Positions 36,058-43,733 of a stretch of DNA of 64,000 nt are shown here, in pieces. The DNA is taken from contig CAVPPF010000003.1 in assembly GCA_963707435.1 (NCBI GenBank), forward strand, positions 1 through 64,000, in the 5' to 3' direction. The stretch comes from UBA4744 sp963707435. GTDB taxonomy: Bacteria; Actinomycetota; Acidimicrobiia; Spongiisociales; UBA4744. The stretch's first letter is position 1, and the number at the start of each line of letters is the position of its first letter. The notes beneath the pieces are model-generated. The model saw only the letters and a list, made by a program, of their open reading frames with translations, was not told the origin of the DNA and ran no database searches. The position numbers were made by a program, and so were the translations under genes.

Positions 36058-36546
36058 ATGAACCAACCCGAGCTGCACCCGGCCGTCGAACCCGTGCGCT
36101 TTCTCCTCGGCCGGTGGCGAGGAGAAGGCCGGGGCGAGTATCCGTCGATCGAGCCGTTCGGCTACGGGGAAGAGATCGAGTTCTCTCACAATGGCCGCCC
36201 CTTCCTCTTCTACGTGCAGAAGACCTGGAACCTGTCGGATGGCTACCCGATGCACTCGGAAGCCGGATATCTCCGGCCCGTTGCCGTCGGAAGCGTTGAA
36301 CTCGTCCTGGCCCAACCCAGCGGTATTACCGAGATCCTGGCCGGCACCCTGGCGGATTCCCGGATCGAGCTGGCCAGCACCCTGGTCGGCGTCAGCCCAA
36401 CCGCAAAACCAGTCACCGCCGTCAAACGGGTGATAAAGGTTGCCGGCTCCACGCTGAGCTACCAACTGGACATGGCCGCCGTCGGGCGGGACATGAGCAT
36501 TCATTTGCAGGCAGATCTGGAGCGGCAGTTGGATCCTGCAGTCTGA
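36058..36546 (+). CDS. nitrobindin-like heme-binding protein (DUF1794)
   Basis: A 162-residue protein with the nitrobindin/THAP4 beta-barrel signature: VRFLLGRWRGEGRGEYPSIEPFGYGEEIEF, then GRPFLFYVQKTWNLSDGYPMHSEAGYLRPV. Relatives bind ferric heme and isomerise peroxynitrite to nitrate. The usual C-terminal heme-ligand His cannot be placed with certainty here; a His is present in DMSIHLQADLERQL. CAGGAGG sits ahead of the ATG. The gene is monocistronic, with a possible weak terminator downstream. Confidence 0.88.
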   Translation: MNQPELHPAVEPVRFLLGRWRGEGRGEYPSIEPFGYGEEIEFSHNGRPFLFYVQKTWNLSDGYPMHSEAGYLRPVAVGSVELVLAQPSGITEILAGTLADSRIELASTLVGVSPTAKPVTAVKRVIKVAGSTLSYQLDMAAVGRDMSIHLQADLERQLDPAV

Positions 36547-36558
36547 CAAGCAAGGCGG

Positions 36559-36596
36559 CCGGGCCCCCGGAGCCAAAACGAACGAGGGCCGGTTTT
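36559..36596 (+). terminator. possible weak terminator
   Basis: CCGGGCCC and GGGCCGG can pair with one bulged base around a 19-base loop, followed directly by TTTT. It lies 13 bp after the nitrobindin-like stop. The long loop makes it a weak candidate. Confidence 0.35.
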
Positions 36597-36631
36597 CTCG
36601 AACGAACCCGGCTGCAACTATCTTCATCCCC

Positions 36632-37480
36632 ATGTCTCGCCTGACCTCCATCACGGGGATTGCCCGGATCATCGACCCCCGGCTGCGAACCCATCAATTC
36701 CATCTGGCCATCGCCACGCTGGGCGGACTCATCGTTCTGGCCGTTGAGTTGGAGAAGCTTGGTTCGATTGCCGAAGCCCTCAGTCCGGCCGTCAACGCCG
36801 GCGTTACCGTGTTCCTGGCATGGGCAATTGCCCGGGAAATCGATCCCGATGAGGCGCGGACCGCGAACCTCGCGGCCGTCCTGGCGGTGGCCGGGCGTCT
36901 TTTGGCCGGTCCCGGCAACCTCGCCGCCCTGCTCATGCTGCTGCTGGCCACCCGGATCGTCGTGCGCAGCACCGGGCTGAAGGCTACGGTGCTCGACGGA
37001 TTGGTTTTCCTGCCTGCGGCGGCCTTCCTGGCGGGCAGGACGGTCACGGGCTGGATGGCGGCCCTGACGCTCGCCTACGCCCTGGCTCGCGACCACCGGC
37101 TTCCCGATCCGGCGAGCTGGCGCACGCTGGTATCGGCGTTCCTCGTGTCGGCCACCGCCTCGGCCGGTGTGATCGTGTCCGGTGCCTTCGGATCCGGGTG
37201 GCTCGCCCCGGCGGCAGTGCCGCTCGGCTTGACGGCGGCCGGCATCGCAGCCGGGCTCTTCCTGCCGGGGTACGTGCCGATCTCGAAGACCGACTATACG
37301 ACGGATAGGTTGGATTTCTTCCGGCTCCGCTCTGCCCGCTGGGTCTTACTCGGTGGCTCCCTCCTCGCGGCAGTCGTGGCGGGTGGTCCGGCCATGGCCG
37401 AATTGAGTGCCGTGTGGGTCGTGCTGGTGGCAGCCACGTTGATCGCCCGCCGCCTGGTTCCGGCCTTCGGACCGGCTTGA
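36632..37480 (+). CDS. polytopic membrane protein of unknown function
   Basis: A 282-residue hydrophobic protein with roughly eight predicted membrane segments and few charged residues except near loops (IAREIDPDEARTANLAAVL, YVPISKTDYTTDRLDFFRLR). I recognise no domain. The N-terminus (MSRLTSITGIARIIDPRLRTHQFHLAIATLGGL) has no signal peptidase site. Codon use looks like that of the neighbours. It is convergent with the ABC ATPase gene downstream and follows the nitrobindin-like gene by 85 bp. Confidence 0.6.
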   Translation: MSRLTSITGIARIIDPRLRTHQFHLAIATLGGLIVLAVELEKLGSIAEALSPAVNAGVTVFLAWAIAREIDPDEARTANLAAVLAVAGRLLAGPGNLAALLMLLLATRIVVRSTGLKATVLDGLVFLPAAAFLAGRTVTGWMAALTLAYALARDHRLPDPASWRTLVSAFLVSATASAGVIVSGAFGSGWLAPAAVPLGLTAAGIAAGLFLPGYVPISKTDYTTDRLDFFRLRSARWVLLGGSLLAAVVAGGPAMAELSAVWVVLVAATLIARRLVPAFGPA

Positions 37481-37656
37481 CCCGATCCATCCGGCAGCTG
37501 GTTCCCATTCCCAGATACTGCTGGCATCATCTCGTTGCAGGACGACCTTATGGTCTCGCCGCCGGGAACGAGTCGCGGCCCTGTGTTGCGATCGGTGGGG
37601 AGGGGGCCAGTTCGGTCCACCTATGCGACCCCGTCCGCCGTGGCTACGCCGGCTGG

Positions 37657-38751
37657 TCAGATTGCGAGGCCGCTCTCAGTCTCGAAGAAGTGCAGATGTC
37701 GCGGGTCGAGGGTCAGCTCGATGAGATTGCCGCGCGCCGGCAGGCGACCCGGTGCGACACGGGCCTCCAGGCACCACGTGCCGACGGTGACCCAGGCTGT
37801 GGCAAACGACCCCGCGTACTCCACCCGATCGACCGTACCGTGCACGCAGGCCGGGAACGGGGTGCCGGGGGCGGCAACCGTCACGTGCTCTGGTCGAATA
37901 CCCAGAATCACTTCGCTTCTCCCGGAGAACGCCGGGCGAGGCCCGACGATGGCCGGATCGAGCCAGAGCCGGTCGTTGCCGATAGGCAGCCACCACCCGT
38001 GTTCATCCTGTTCCGGTCGGACGGTTCCGTGATTCATCGTTCCGAGGAACTCGGCCACAAACAAGGAGTCCGGGTGCACGTATACCTCCGCCGGAATCCC
38101 GAGCTGCCGAAGACTGCCCGATTCGTCGAACACCGCTATGCGGTCGCCGAGCGCCATTGCCTCTCGCTCATCGTTGGTCACGTAGACGATGGTGTTGCCG
38201 AGTTCCTGGTGCAGGCGGACGATTTCCAGGCGGGTTCGCTCCCGGATCTTGGCGTCGAGCGAAGCCAGCGGTTCGTCCATCAGCAGCACGTGGCTGGCCT
38301 GGATCAGTGCGCGGGCCGTGGCGACCGTGTGTTGATGGCCGGCGGAAAGCTTGGACGGAATCTGGTCCAACAGCGCCCGGATACCCAGGTGTGCAGCTTC
38401 TGCCTCCACCTCCTGATCGCTCTCCTTCCTGGGCACCCTGCGGGTGGCGAGGGGAAAGCCGATGTTCTCCCGAACGGTCAAGTGGGAATACAGGCTGCCA
38501 TCCTGTTGCACCATTGCCACCCGGCGATCACGGGTCGGAACGTCGGTTACATCGTGACCACCGAAGAGGATGCGGCCCGCGGTGGGCGTTTCCAGACCGG
38601 CTATGAGCCGCAGGATCGTCGACTTGCCGCAGCCGGACGGACCGAGCAGGACGAGCAACTCCCCTGCCTCGACATGCAGATCGAGATCTTCGATGACGTT
38701 GGTGCCTTTCCCGAAGGCCTTGGTTACGCTCGCCAGCGTCACCGAAGCCAT
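37657..38751 (-). CDS. MalK/UgpC-like ABC ATPase with altered signature and H-loop
   Basis: A 364-residue ATPase of the MalK/UgpC (CUT1) type with a TOBE-like C-terminal domain (VILGIRPEHVTVAAPGTPF). Walker A (GPSGCGKST) and Walker B with Glu (VLLMDEPLASLDAK) are intact. However, the signature reads LSAGHQHTVATARAL instead of LSGGQQQRVALARAL, and the H-loop reads VYVTNDEREAM with Asn in place of the catalytic His. No permease or binding-protein genes are adjacent. Altered motifs and isolation suggest reduced hydrolysis or a regulatory role. ATG 38751 overlaps the pabB stop. Confidence 0.85.
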   Translation of the reverse strand: MASVTLASVTKAFGKGTNVIEDLDLHVEAGELLVLLGPSGCGKSTILRLIAGLETPTAGRILFGGHDVTDVPTRDRRVAMVQQDGSLYSHLTVRENIGFPLATRRVPRKESDQEVEAEAAHLGIRALLDQIPSKLSAGHQHTVATARALIQASHVLLMDEPLASLDAKIRERTRLEIVRLHQELGNTIVYVTNDEREAMALGDRIAVFDESGSLRQLGIPAEVYVHPDSLFVAEFLGTMNHGTVRPEQDEHGWWLPIGNDRLWLDPAIVGPRPAFSGRSEVILGIRPEHVTVAAPGTPFPACVHGTVDRVEYAGSFATAWVTVGTWCLEARVAPGRLPARGNLIELTLDPRHLHFFETESGLAI

Positions 38752-40535
38752 CACCTGGGCCCCGGCGCAGCCGCCCCGACCGGTTCGGCCAGCACCGCCG
38801 GAACGCGCAGCCGCACCGAGTTGATCAGGGCGATACCGTCGGCGCGCGCCAGGTCAGACACGAAGACCGGAGCTTCACGAATCTCCCCTCGCTCGAGGAG
38901 CACCCTGCGCATCACGCCCGGCAGACAGCCGGACGATACCGGTGGGGTGATCCAGTTGCCGTCGATGCGGACGATCACGTTCGCGATCGTAGATTCCGTT
39001 ATCTCGCCGTCGAGGTTGATCAGAAGGACATCGTCGGCGGACGGGTGGCGAAGACGAGCCTGCCGGTAGCGATCCCGCATTGACGTCTTGTGGAACAGGC
39101 GCCAATCCGAAGGATCGACCGGAACATCATCGACGGCCAGCCGGAGCGGCCCGGCCGGATCAACGAGATCCTCGATCTGAACGCTCAGCCGACCGTCCTG
39201 ATCGAGCACCAGCCGCACCCGTGCCGGGTCTTCGGCAATCTCTCGAGCAGCGGCCTCGAGGTGCCCTTCAACAGCGCCCCGATCGCAAGGAAACCCGCAA
39301 TAGTCGGCCGAATCCTGGAGCCGGTCCAGGTGTTCGCGGAGAAAGGCATACCCCGATCCGGACTCCCAGCGCAGGGTCTCGATGAGTCCGAACCCAACCG
39401 GTTTGCGAACCAGTACCCGCGCCTTCGTCCGGGTCTCCGCGTATTCCTGATCCGACTGCGAGTCGTGCGTAATCCCGCCGCCGATCCCGTACGAAGCGGT
39501 GCCGGTCTCCGCATCGAGCGTGACGGTTCTGATGGCGACGCTGAACGACGCAGTCGGCGAGCCCGATCCGGGCGGGGCCAGCATCCCGATGGCACCGCAG
39601 TACACGCCCCGCGGCGAGGCTTCGAGATCTGCGATGATCTCCATCGTCCGCACCTTGGGGGCGCCCGTCACCGACCCGCACGGGAACAACGCTCGAAAGA
39701 GGTCCACGGTGCTGGTCCCGGGGCGCAGCCCGGCCGAGACCGTGGACACGAGCTGCCACACCGTTTCGTATTGCTCGACGGCAATCAGCTCGTCCACGCA
39801 AACCGTCCCGTAGCGGGCCACCCGGCCCACATCGTTCCTGATGAGATCAACGATCATCACATTCTCGGCCCGTTCCTTCTCGGAGCCGAGCAGGTCGGCC
39901 AACAAAGCCTTGTCTTCGGACGTCCAGCGGCCCCGGGCCGCCGTTCCCTTCATCGGGCGGCACACAATGCGATCACCCTCGCGGACGAAGAACAGCTCCG
40001 GCGACGCGCTCAGTATCTGAAATCGACCGCCGTCGAGGTACGCACCGTAGGCGGCCGTTTGGGCCGACAGCAGATCGGCATAGAACGCCCGCGGATCGCC
40101 GGAAAAGCGAGCTGATTGCTGATAGGTGTAGTTGACCTGATACGTGTCGCCTGCCCGAATGTGCGACTGGATCCGGTCCAATGATCGTCTGTACCGGCGG
40201 CGGTCCTCGACTCCTCCCCAGGCCGAGAGGTGGTAGTCGCCTTCGGGAACGGGTCCCGGATCGACTTGCTCGTCGTACAGGGCGAACCACAACAACGGGA
40301 CGGCCGGAACCCCGCTGCCCGCCGGGTTCGGAGACCGAACTACCAGGACGTCGTCGAAGGCCGGGGCTGCCTCAAAGGATACGAATCCGGCCGCCCACCT
40401 CCCACCGGCCACTTCCGACTCGACATACTCGAAAGCCGGAACCACCTCGTCGATGCGAGTAGCTGTGACGATCTCACCGCGCCCGCGAAATCCGTAGCGA
40501 CGACCACTCAACCGATCGTCGAACCGGACTTCCAC
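38751..40535 (-). CDS. pabB: PabB-PabC fusion: aminodeoxychorismate synthase component I and lyase
   Basis: A 594-residue two-domain protein. Residues about 1-375 are chorismate-utilising component I (HIRAGDTYQVNYTYQ, PELFFVREGDRIVCRPMKGTAARG, with the PabB-type Lys in PMKGT; DLIRNDVGRVARYG, PCGSVTGAPKVRTMEII). Residues about 385-590 are a class IV PLP aminodeoxychorismate lyase (RLFHKTSMRDRYRQAR with the PLP Lys, LLINLDGEITESTIANVIVRIDGNWITPP, LPGVMRRVLLERG). Together they make p-aminobenzoate for folate. The glutaminase PabA is not in the window. The gene overlaps the ABC ATPase start. Confidence 0.92.
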   Translation of the reverse strand: MEVRFDDRLSGRRYGFRGRGEIVTATRIDEVVPAFEYVESEVAGGRWAAGFVSFEAAPAFDDVLVVRSPNPAGSGVPAVPLLWFALYDEQVDPGPVPEGDYHLSAWGGVEDRRRYRRSLDRIQSHIRAGDTYQVNYTYQQSARFSGDPRAFYADLLSAQTAAYGAYLDGGRFQILSASPELFFVREGDRIVCRPMKGTAARGRWTSEDKALLADLLGSEKERAENVMIVDLIRNDVGRVARYGTVCVDELIAVEQYETVWQLVSTVSAGLRPGTSTVDLFRALFPCGSVTGAPKVRTMEIIADLEASPRGVYCGAIGMLAPPGSGSPTASFSVAIRTVTLDAETGTASYGIGGGITHDSQSDQEYAETRTKARVLVRKPVGFGLIETLRWESGSGYAFLREHLDRLQDSADYCGFPCDRGAVEGHLEAAAREIAEDPARVRLVLDQDGRLSVQIEDLVDPAGPLRLAVDDVPVDPSDWRLFHKTSMRDRYRQARLRHPSADDVLLINLDGEITESTIANVIVRIDGNWITPPVSSGCLPGVMRRVLLERGEIREAPVFVSDLARADGIALINSVRLRVPAVLAEPVGAAAPGPR

Positions 40536-40558
40536 GATCCGCGTTCCCGTTGACCGCT

Positions 40559-41941
40559 TTAGCTCAGCGGTTCGAATCGGGCCTGGAAGAACCGCAGCTC
40601 AGATGGCTCGTACGTGAACCGGAGGCCAGTGATCGCCTCCCGATCCTCGAAAACCGATACGACCGACTCAGCGACCACATCCATATGCGCCTGCGTATAG
40701 ACCCGCCGGGGTATAGCCAGACGAACCAGCTCGAGCTTCGGGTAGTGGTGGTCGCCCGTGGCAGGGTCTCGACCGGCCGAGACGATTCCCCGCTCCATGC
40801 CGCGCACGCCTGCATCCACATAGAGCGCCGCGGTCAGTGCCTGTGCCGGGAACTCGGTCTGCGGCACATGAGAGAGAATGGCTGCCGCATCCAGAAAGAT
40901 GCCGTGGCCGCCGACCGGACGGACGATCGGCACTCCCGCCTTGATCAGCTTCTCGCCGAGGTACTGAACCTGACCGACCCGGGCCATCACATGATCGTCG
41001 TGTTCGACCATTTCGTGAATGCCGCGGGCCAACGCTTCCATGTCCCGCCCGGACATTCCTCCGTACGTGTGCAGCCCTTCGAAAGCCACCAGCAGGGCGC
41101 GAGCCCGTCGAGCCAGCTCCGGGTCGCGGAGGGCAAGGAATCCTCCGATGTTGACCAGGTTGTCCTTCTTCGACGACACCGTTGCGCCGTCTGAGTACGA
41201 GCAAATCTCGGCGAGGATCTCCTTGATCGACTTGTCGTGGTAGCCGCCCTCACGCTGCTGGATGAAGTACGCGTTTTCCAGCGCACGGGTCGCGTCGAGC
41301 ATCACCAGGATGCCGTGCTTCCGGCAGAACTCATAGACCTCGCGGAGGTTGGCCATGGACGCCGGTTGGCCGCCGGCCAGGTTGACGTTGGTTTCGAACG
41401 AAACGTAGGGGACCCGATCGGCGCCGTATTCGTCGACGACTGCCTGCAGCTTGGCAAGGTCGATGTTGCCTTTGAAAGGATGGTCACTGCCCGGCTGGTG
41501 CGCTTCATCGACGATGACGTCCACGAAAGCGCCACCCGCATACTCCTGGTGGAACCGGGTCGTAGTGAAGTACATGTTGCCGGGAATGACGTCGCCCGGC
41601 TTGATCAGGATCTGGCTCAAGATGTGTTCGGCACCGCGCCCCTGGTGGGTCGGGATCAATTCTTCGTACCCGTAGACCTCTCGAACAGCATCGACGAGGT
41701 GGTAGAAGCTCTTCGAACCGGCGTACGCCTCGTCTCCCAGCATGAGCCCGGCCCACTGATAATCGGACATAGCCGATGTTCCGGAGTCCGTCAGCAGGTC
41801 GATGTAGACATCGTCGGACTTCAGGAGGAAGCTGTTGTACCCGGCCTCCGCGATAGCCCCCTCGCGATAGCCGCGCGTTGTCATACGGATTGGCTCAACC
41901 ATTTTGATCTTGTAGGGCTCGGCCCAACTGCGATGTGTCAT
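40559..41941 (-). CDS. tpl: tyrosine phenol-lyase (beta-tyrosinase)
   Basis: A 460-residue PLP enzyme of the tryptophanase/tyrosine phenol-lyase family. LLTDSGTSAMSDYQWAGLMLGDEAYAGSKSFYHL, GNMYFTTTRFHQEYAGG (substrate Thr), VNLAGGQPASMANL, MLDATRALENAYFI and SSKKDNLVNIGG (PLP Lys) are present. The decisive stretch is GVRGMERGIVSAGRDPATG: an Arg sits where tyrosine phenol-lyase has Arg381, while tryptophanase has Ile there. It would split tyrosine into phenol, pyruvate and ammonia. ATG 41941 has AGGAGT upstream. It is monocistronic; no tyrosine permease or TyrR-type regulator is nearby. Confidence 0.88.
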   Translation of the reverse strand: MTHRSWAEPYKIKMVEPIRMTTRGYREGAIAEAGYNSFLLKSDDVYIDLLTDSGTSAMSDYQWAGLMLGDEAYAGSKSFYHLVDAVREVYGYEELIPTHQGRGAEHILSQILIKPGDVIPGNMYFTTTRFHQEYAGGAFVDVIVDEAHQPGSDHPFKGNIDLAKLQAVVDEYGADRVPYVSFETNVNLAGGQPASMANLREVYEFCRKHGILVMLDATRALENAYFIQQREGGYHDKSIKEILAEICSYSDGATVSSKKDNLVNIGGFLALRDPELARRARALLVAFEGLHTYGGMSGRDMEALARGIHEMVEHDDHVMARVGQVQYLGEKLIKAGVPIVRPVGGHGIFLDAAAILSHVPQTEFPAQALTAALYVDAGVRGMERGIVSAGRDPATGDHHYPKLELVRLAIPRRVYTQAHMDVVAESVVSVFEDREAITGLRFTYEPSELRFFQARFEPLS

Positions 41942-42258
41942 CGTGACTCCTGAGTTGGTGGTGTTCGGCAAGTCTTGCACATTGCCAAAGATGGTGACGC
42001 AGCAGTTCGTCCCGGATCTCCCGGCTTCTGGTACCGGTTGGAAACGGCGAATCGACTTTTCGGCTACCGGTCGTGTTTCTTTCGCCTACAATGCGCACAC
42101 GGCGGTAGACCGATGCCGCCCGGTGAGACAGGTTCTGTAAAGTTGATTCTTCCCGCTCCATTCCAAACCACGGTGGCTCTGTGCTGCTCGCGTCCGGATT
42201 CCGAAGCCGGCGAAGAACCACGACTTTCCGGCATCCGTCGTCAGGAAAGGAGTGGTTG
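41942..42258. other. 317-bp non-coding gap
   Basis: Divergent regulatory region between tyrosine phenol-lyase and the RRM gene. A TACAAT hexamer occurs near 42087 on the plus strand, a possible -10 element without a clear -35. No riboswitch, repeat array or tRNA was recognised. Confidence 0.5.
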
Positions 42259-42378
42259 ATGGGTATAGCGCATCCGGTAAACCGGTTGCGTGGTCGAGAC
42301 AGAACTACCCCACAGGATGATATTGGAAGACTCGCGGTTCGCTCTCATGAGATCGGCCCCGAGCTTGGTACGTGTTGA
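42259..42378 (+). CDS. possible leader ORF (39 aa) upstream of RRM gene
   Basis: A 39-codon open frame starting MGIAHPVNRLRGRDRTTPQ and ending HEIGPELGTC, preceded by a good ribosome-binding site (AGGAAAGGAG, 7 bases before ATG). It ends 15 bp before the RRM gene. No homology is recognised and the composition is ordinary. It may be a translated leader coupled to the RRM gene or chance. Confidence 0.3.
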   Translation: MGIAHPVNRLRGRDRTTPQDDIGRLAVRSHEIGPELGTC

Positions 42379-42393
42379 TAGGAAGGTCGAAGA

Positions 42394-42705
42394 ATGAACA
42401 TCTATGTAGGAAACCTGCCCTGGTCGTATTCGAACGAGGACCTCGAGCGCCTCTTTGAAGGGCACGGCGTGGTGACGTCTGCCAACGTGATCATGGACCG
42501 GGCGACCAATCGTTCCCGTGGGTTTGGTTTCGTCGAAATGGAGTCCGACGAGGATGCCCGCAAGGCGATTCAAGAACTCGAAGGCATGGACGTCGGTGGA
42601 CGGAAACTGACCGTCAACGAAGCGCGCCCGCGCCAGCCCCGCTCCGGTGGCGGCGGTGGTGGCGGCGGCTACGGTGGCGGCGGCGGCGGCCGCGATCGCT
42701 ACTGA
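42394..42705 (+). CDS. RRM-type glycine-rich RNA-binding protein
   Basis: A 103-residue protein with a single RRM: RNP2 as IYVGNLPW (residues 3-10) and RNP1 as RGFGFVEM (about 42-49). It is followed by a Gly-rich tail with a run of glycines and a YGGGGGG unit, ending RDRY. This architecture is known from cyanobacterial Rbp and other bacterial RRM proteins, often cold-inducible RNA chaperones. AGGAAGG precedes the ATG. A strong hairpin terminator follows at 42746-42776. Confidence 0.93.
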   Translation: MNIYVGNLPWSYSNEDLERLFEGHGVVTSANVIMDRATNRSRGFGFVEMESDEDARKAIQELEGMDVGGRKLTVNEARPRQPRSGGGGGGGGYGGGGGGRDRY

Positions 42706-42734
42706 TCCGGCCAGATGAGAGGCCAACAGAGATG

Positions 42735-43349
42735 ATGGCCACCAGGGACCCTTCGCCGAACGGCGGAGGGTCCTTTGCGGTACGCCACGCCGACGGTCTG
42801 CGCGAGGCATTTCGATGGCTCAATCGATTCATGGTTCCGCTGTGGAGGCTGGGTTTGGGCGGCATGCTCAACTCGTGGCCGTCGGTTGGAGGACGTTTGA
42901 TGGTGCTGGTGCACCGCGGCAGGCGGTCCGGGCGCGAGTACCGGACTCCGCTCAACTACGCCATCGTCGACGATGACGTGTACTGCCTGGCCGGTTTTGG
43001 AGCGGCAACCGACTGGTACCGCAATGCGCTGGCCGCCCCGACGGTCGAGGTGTGGCTGCCGGATGGCTGGTGGGAAGCCAGGGCGGTCGACGTCCCGGAC
43101 GGCCCAGACCGAATTGCCCTCCTGCGAGCAGTTCTCATCGGCAGCGGTTTTGCCGCCTACGTGGCCGGAATCGACCCGAAGCGGTGGACGGACTCCCGGC
43201 TGCAGGAGAAGACCGGGGACTACCGCCTGCTCAGACTGGAACGAACGACTGCCCGCACCGGGCCGGGGGGCCCCGGCGACCTCGCCTGGGTGTGGCCGTG
43301 GGCGACCCTGGTGCTGGCGGCCTCCCTCCGGCGCCGTCCGCGTCACTGA
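42735..43349 (+). CDS. Ddn-like deazaflavin-dependent nitroreductase family protein (DUF385)
   Basis: A 204-residue protein. Its core matches the F420H2-dependent Ddn/FDOR-B split-barrel family: LREAFRWLNRFMVPLWRLGLGGML, GGRLMVLVHRGRRSGREYRTPLNYAIVDDDVYCLAGFGAATDWYRNALAAPTVEVWL. Family members use the deazaflavin F420 for reductions or bind lipids near the membrane. The C-terminal 30 residues are hydrophobic and then basic. The start is unclear: ATG 42735 places the RRM terminator hairpin within the coding region, while the next ATG (42831) would cut into the conserved domain. The ribosome-binding site is weak. Confidence 0.82.
   Translation: MATRDPSPNGGGSFAVRHADGLREAFRWLNRFMVPLWRLGLGGMLNSWPSVGGRLMVLVHRGRRSGREYRTPLNYAIVDDDVYCLAGFGAATDWYRNALAAPTVEVWLPDGWWEARAVDVPDGPDRIALLRAVLIGSGFAAYVAGIDPKRWTDSRLQEKTGDYRLLRLERTTARTGPGGPGDLAWVWPWATLVLAASLRRRPRH
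42746..42776 (+). terminator. strong hairpin terminator after RRM gene, inside next ORF's 5' end
   Basis: A 12-bp stem (GGACCCTTCGCC with GGCGGAGGGTCC, one G-T wobble) closed by the tetraloop GAAC and followed by TTT. It is the natural terminator of the RRM gene. It lies inside the first codons of the next open frame if that gene starts at 42735. Confidence 0.8.
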
Positions 43350-43733
43350 CAAAGGATCCAACCTTTAGGGCCGTTTGGCTCTATGCCCGCCGCGACCTGA
43401 TGTGCGAATCTACGCATGTAACGCGGTCGGGCCGGCCCTCAAAAGCTGCCGGACCGGCGGAAACTCCCCAACCATCAACCTCCCTCTGAGGGGGGTTTCC
43501 GCGTTGGGAGCAAATCCTCCCCCCGGGCGAACGAAGTGAGCACCGAGGGGGGAGGTGCCGAGCGCAGCGAGGCGGAGGGGGGTTGGTTCCCACCAAGGAA
43601 GCCCCGGGCGAACGAAGTGAGCACCGAGGGGGGAGGTGCCGAGCGCAGCGAGGCGGAGGGGGGTTGGTTCCCACCAACGGAGCCCGGGGCGAACCAGGCG
43701 AGCACCGAGAGGGAAGGTGTCGAGCCGTTGGGC
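43350..43733. repeat. 81-bp tandem repeat, three copies, in a 384-bp non-coding gap
   Basis: Copies begin at 43521, 43602 and 43683 with a period of exactly 81 bp. The first two are almost identical and the third is diverged and shortened to about 54 bp. Each begins CCCGGGCGAA and contains AGTGAGCACCGAGG and GCCGAGCGCAGCGAGGCGG. The period is a multiple of three, so open frames run through it, but no ribosome-binding site or homology supports coding. Upstream, 43459-43500 can form a hairpin (GGAAAC with GTTTCC). The gap lies between convergent genes. Confidence 0.85.

Noticed and set aside
40553..40590. tRNA-like string with GGTTCGAATC near the PabB start
   Set aside because: Only a T-loop-like segment; no acceptor, D or anticodon stems can be formed.
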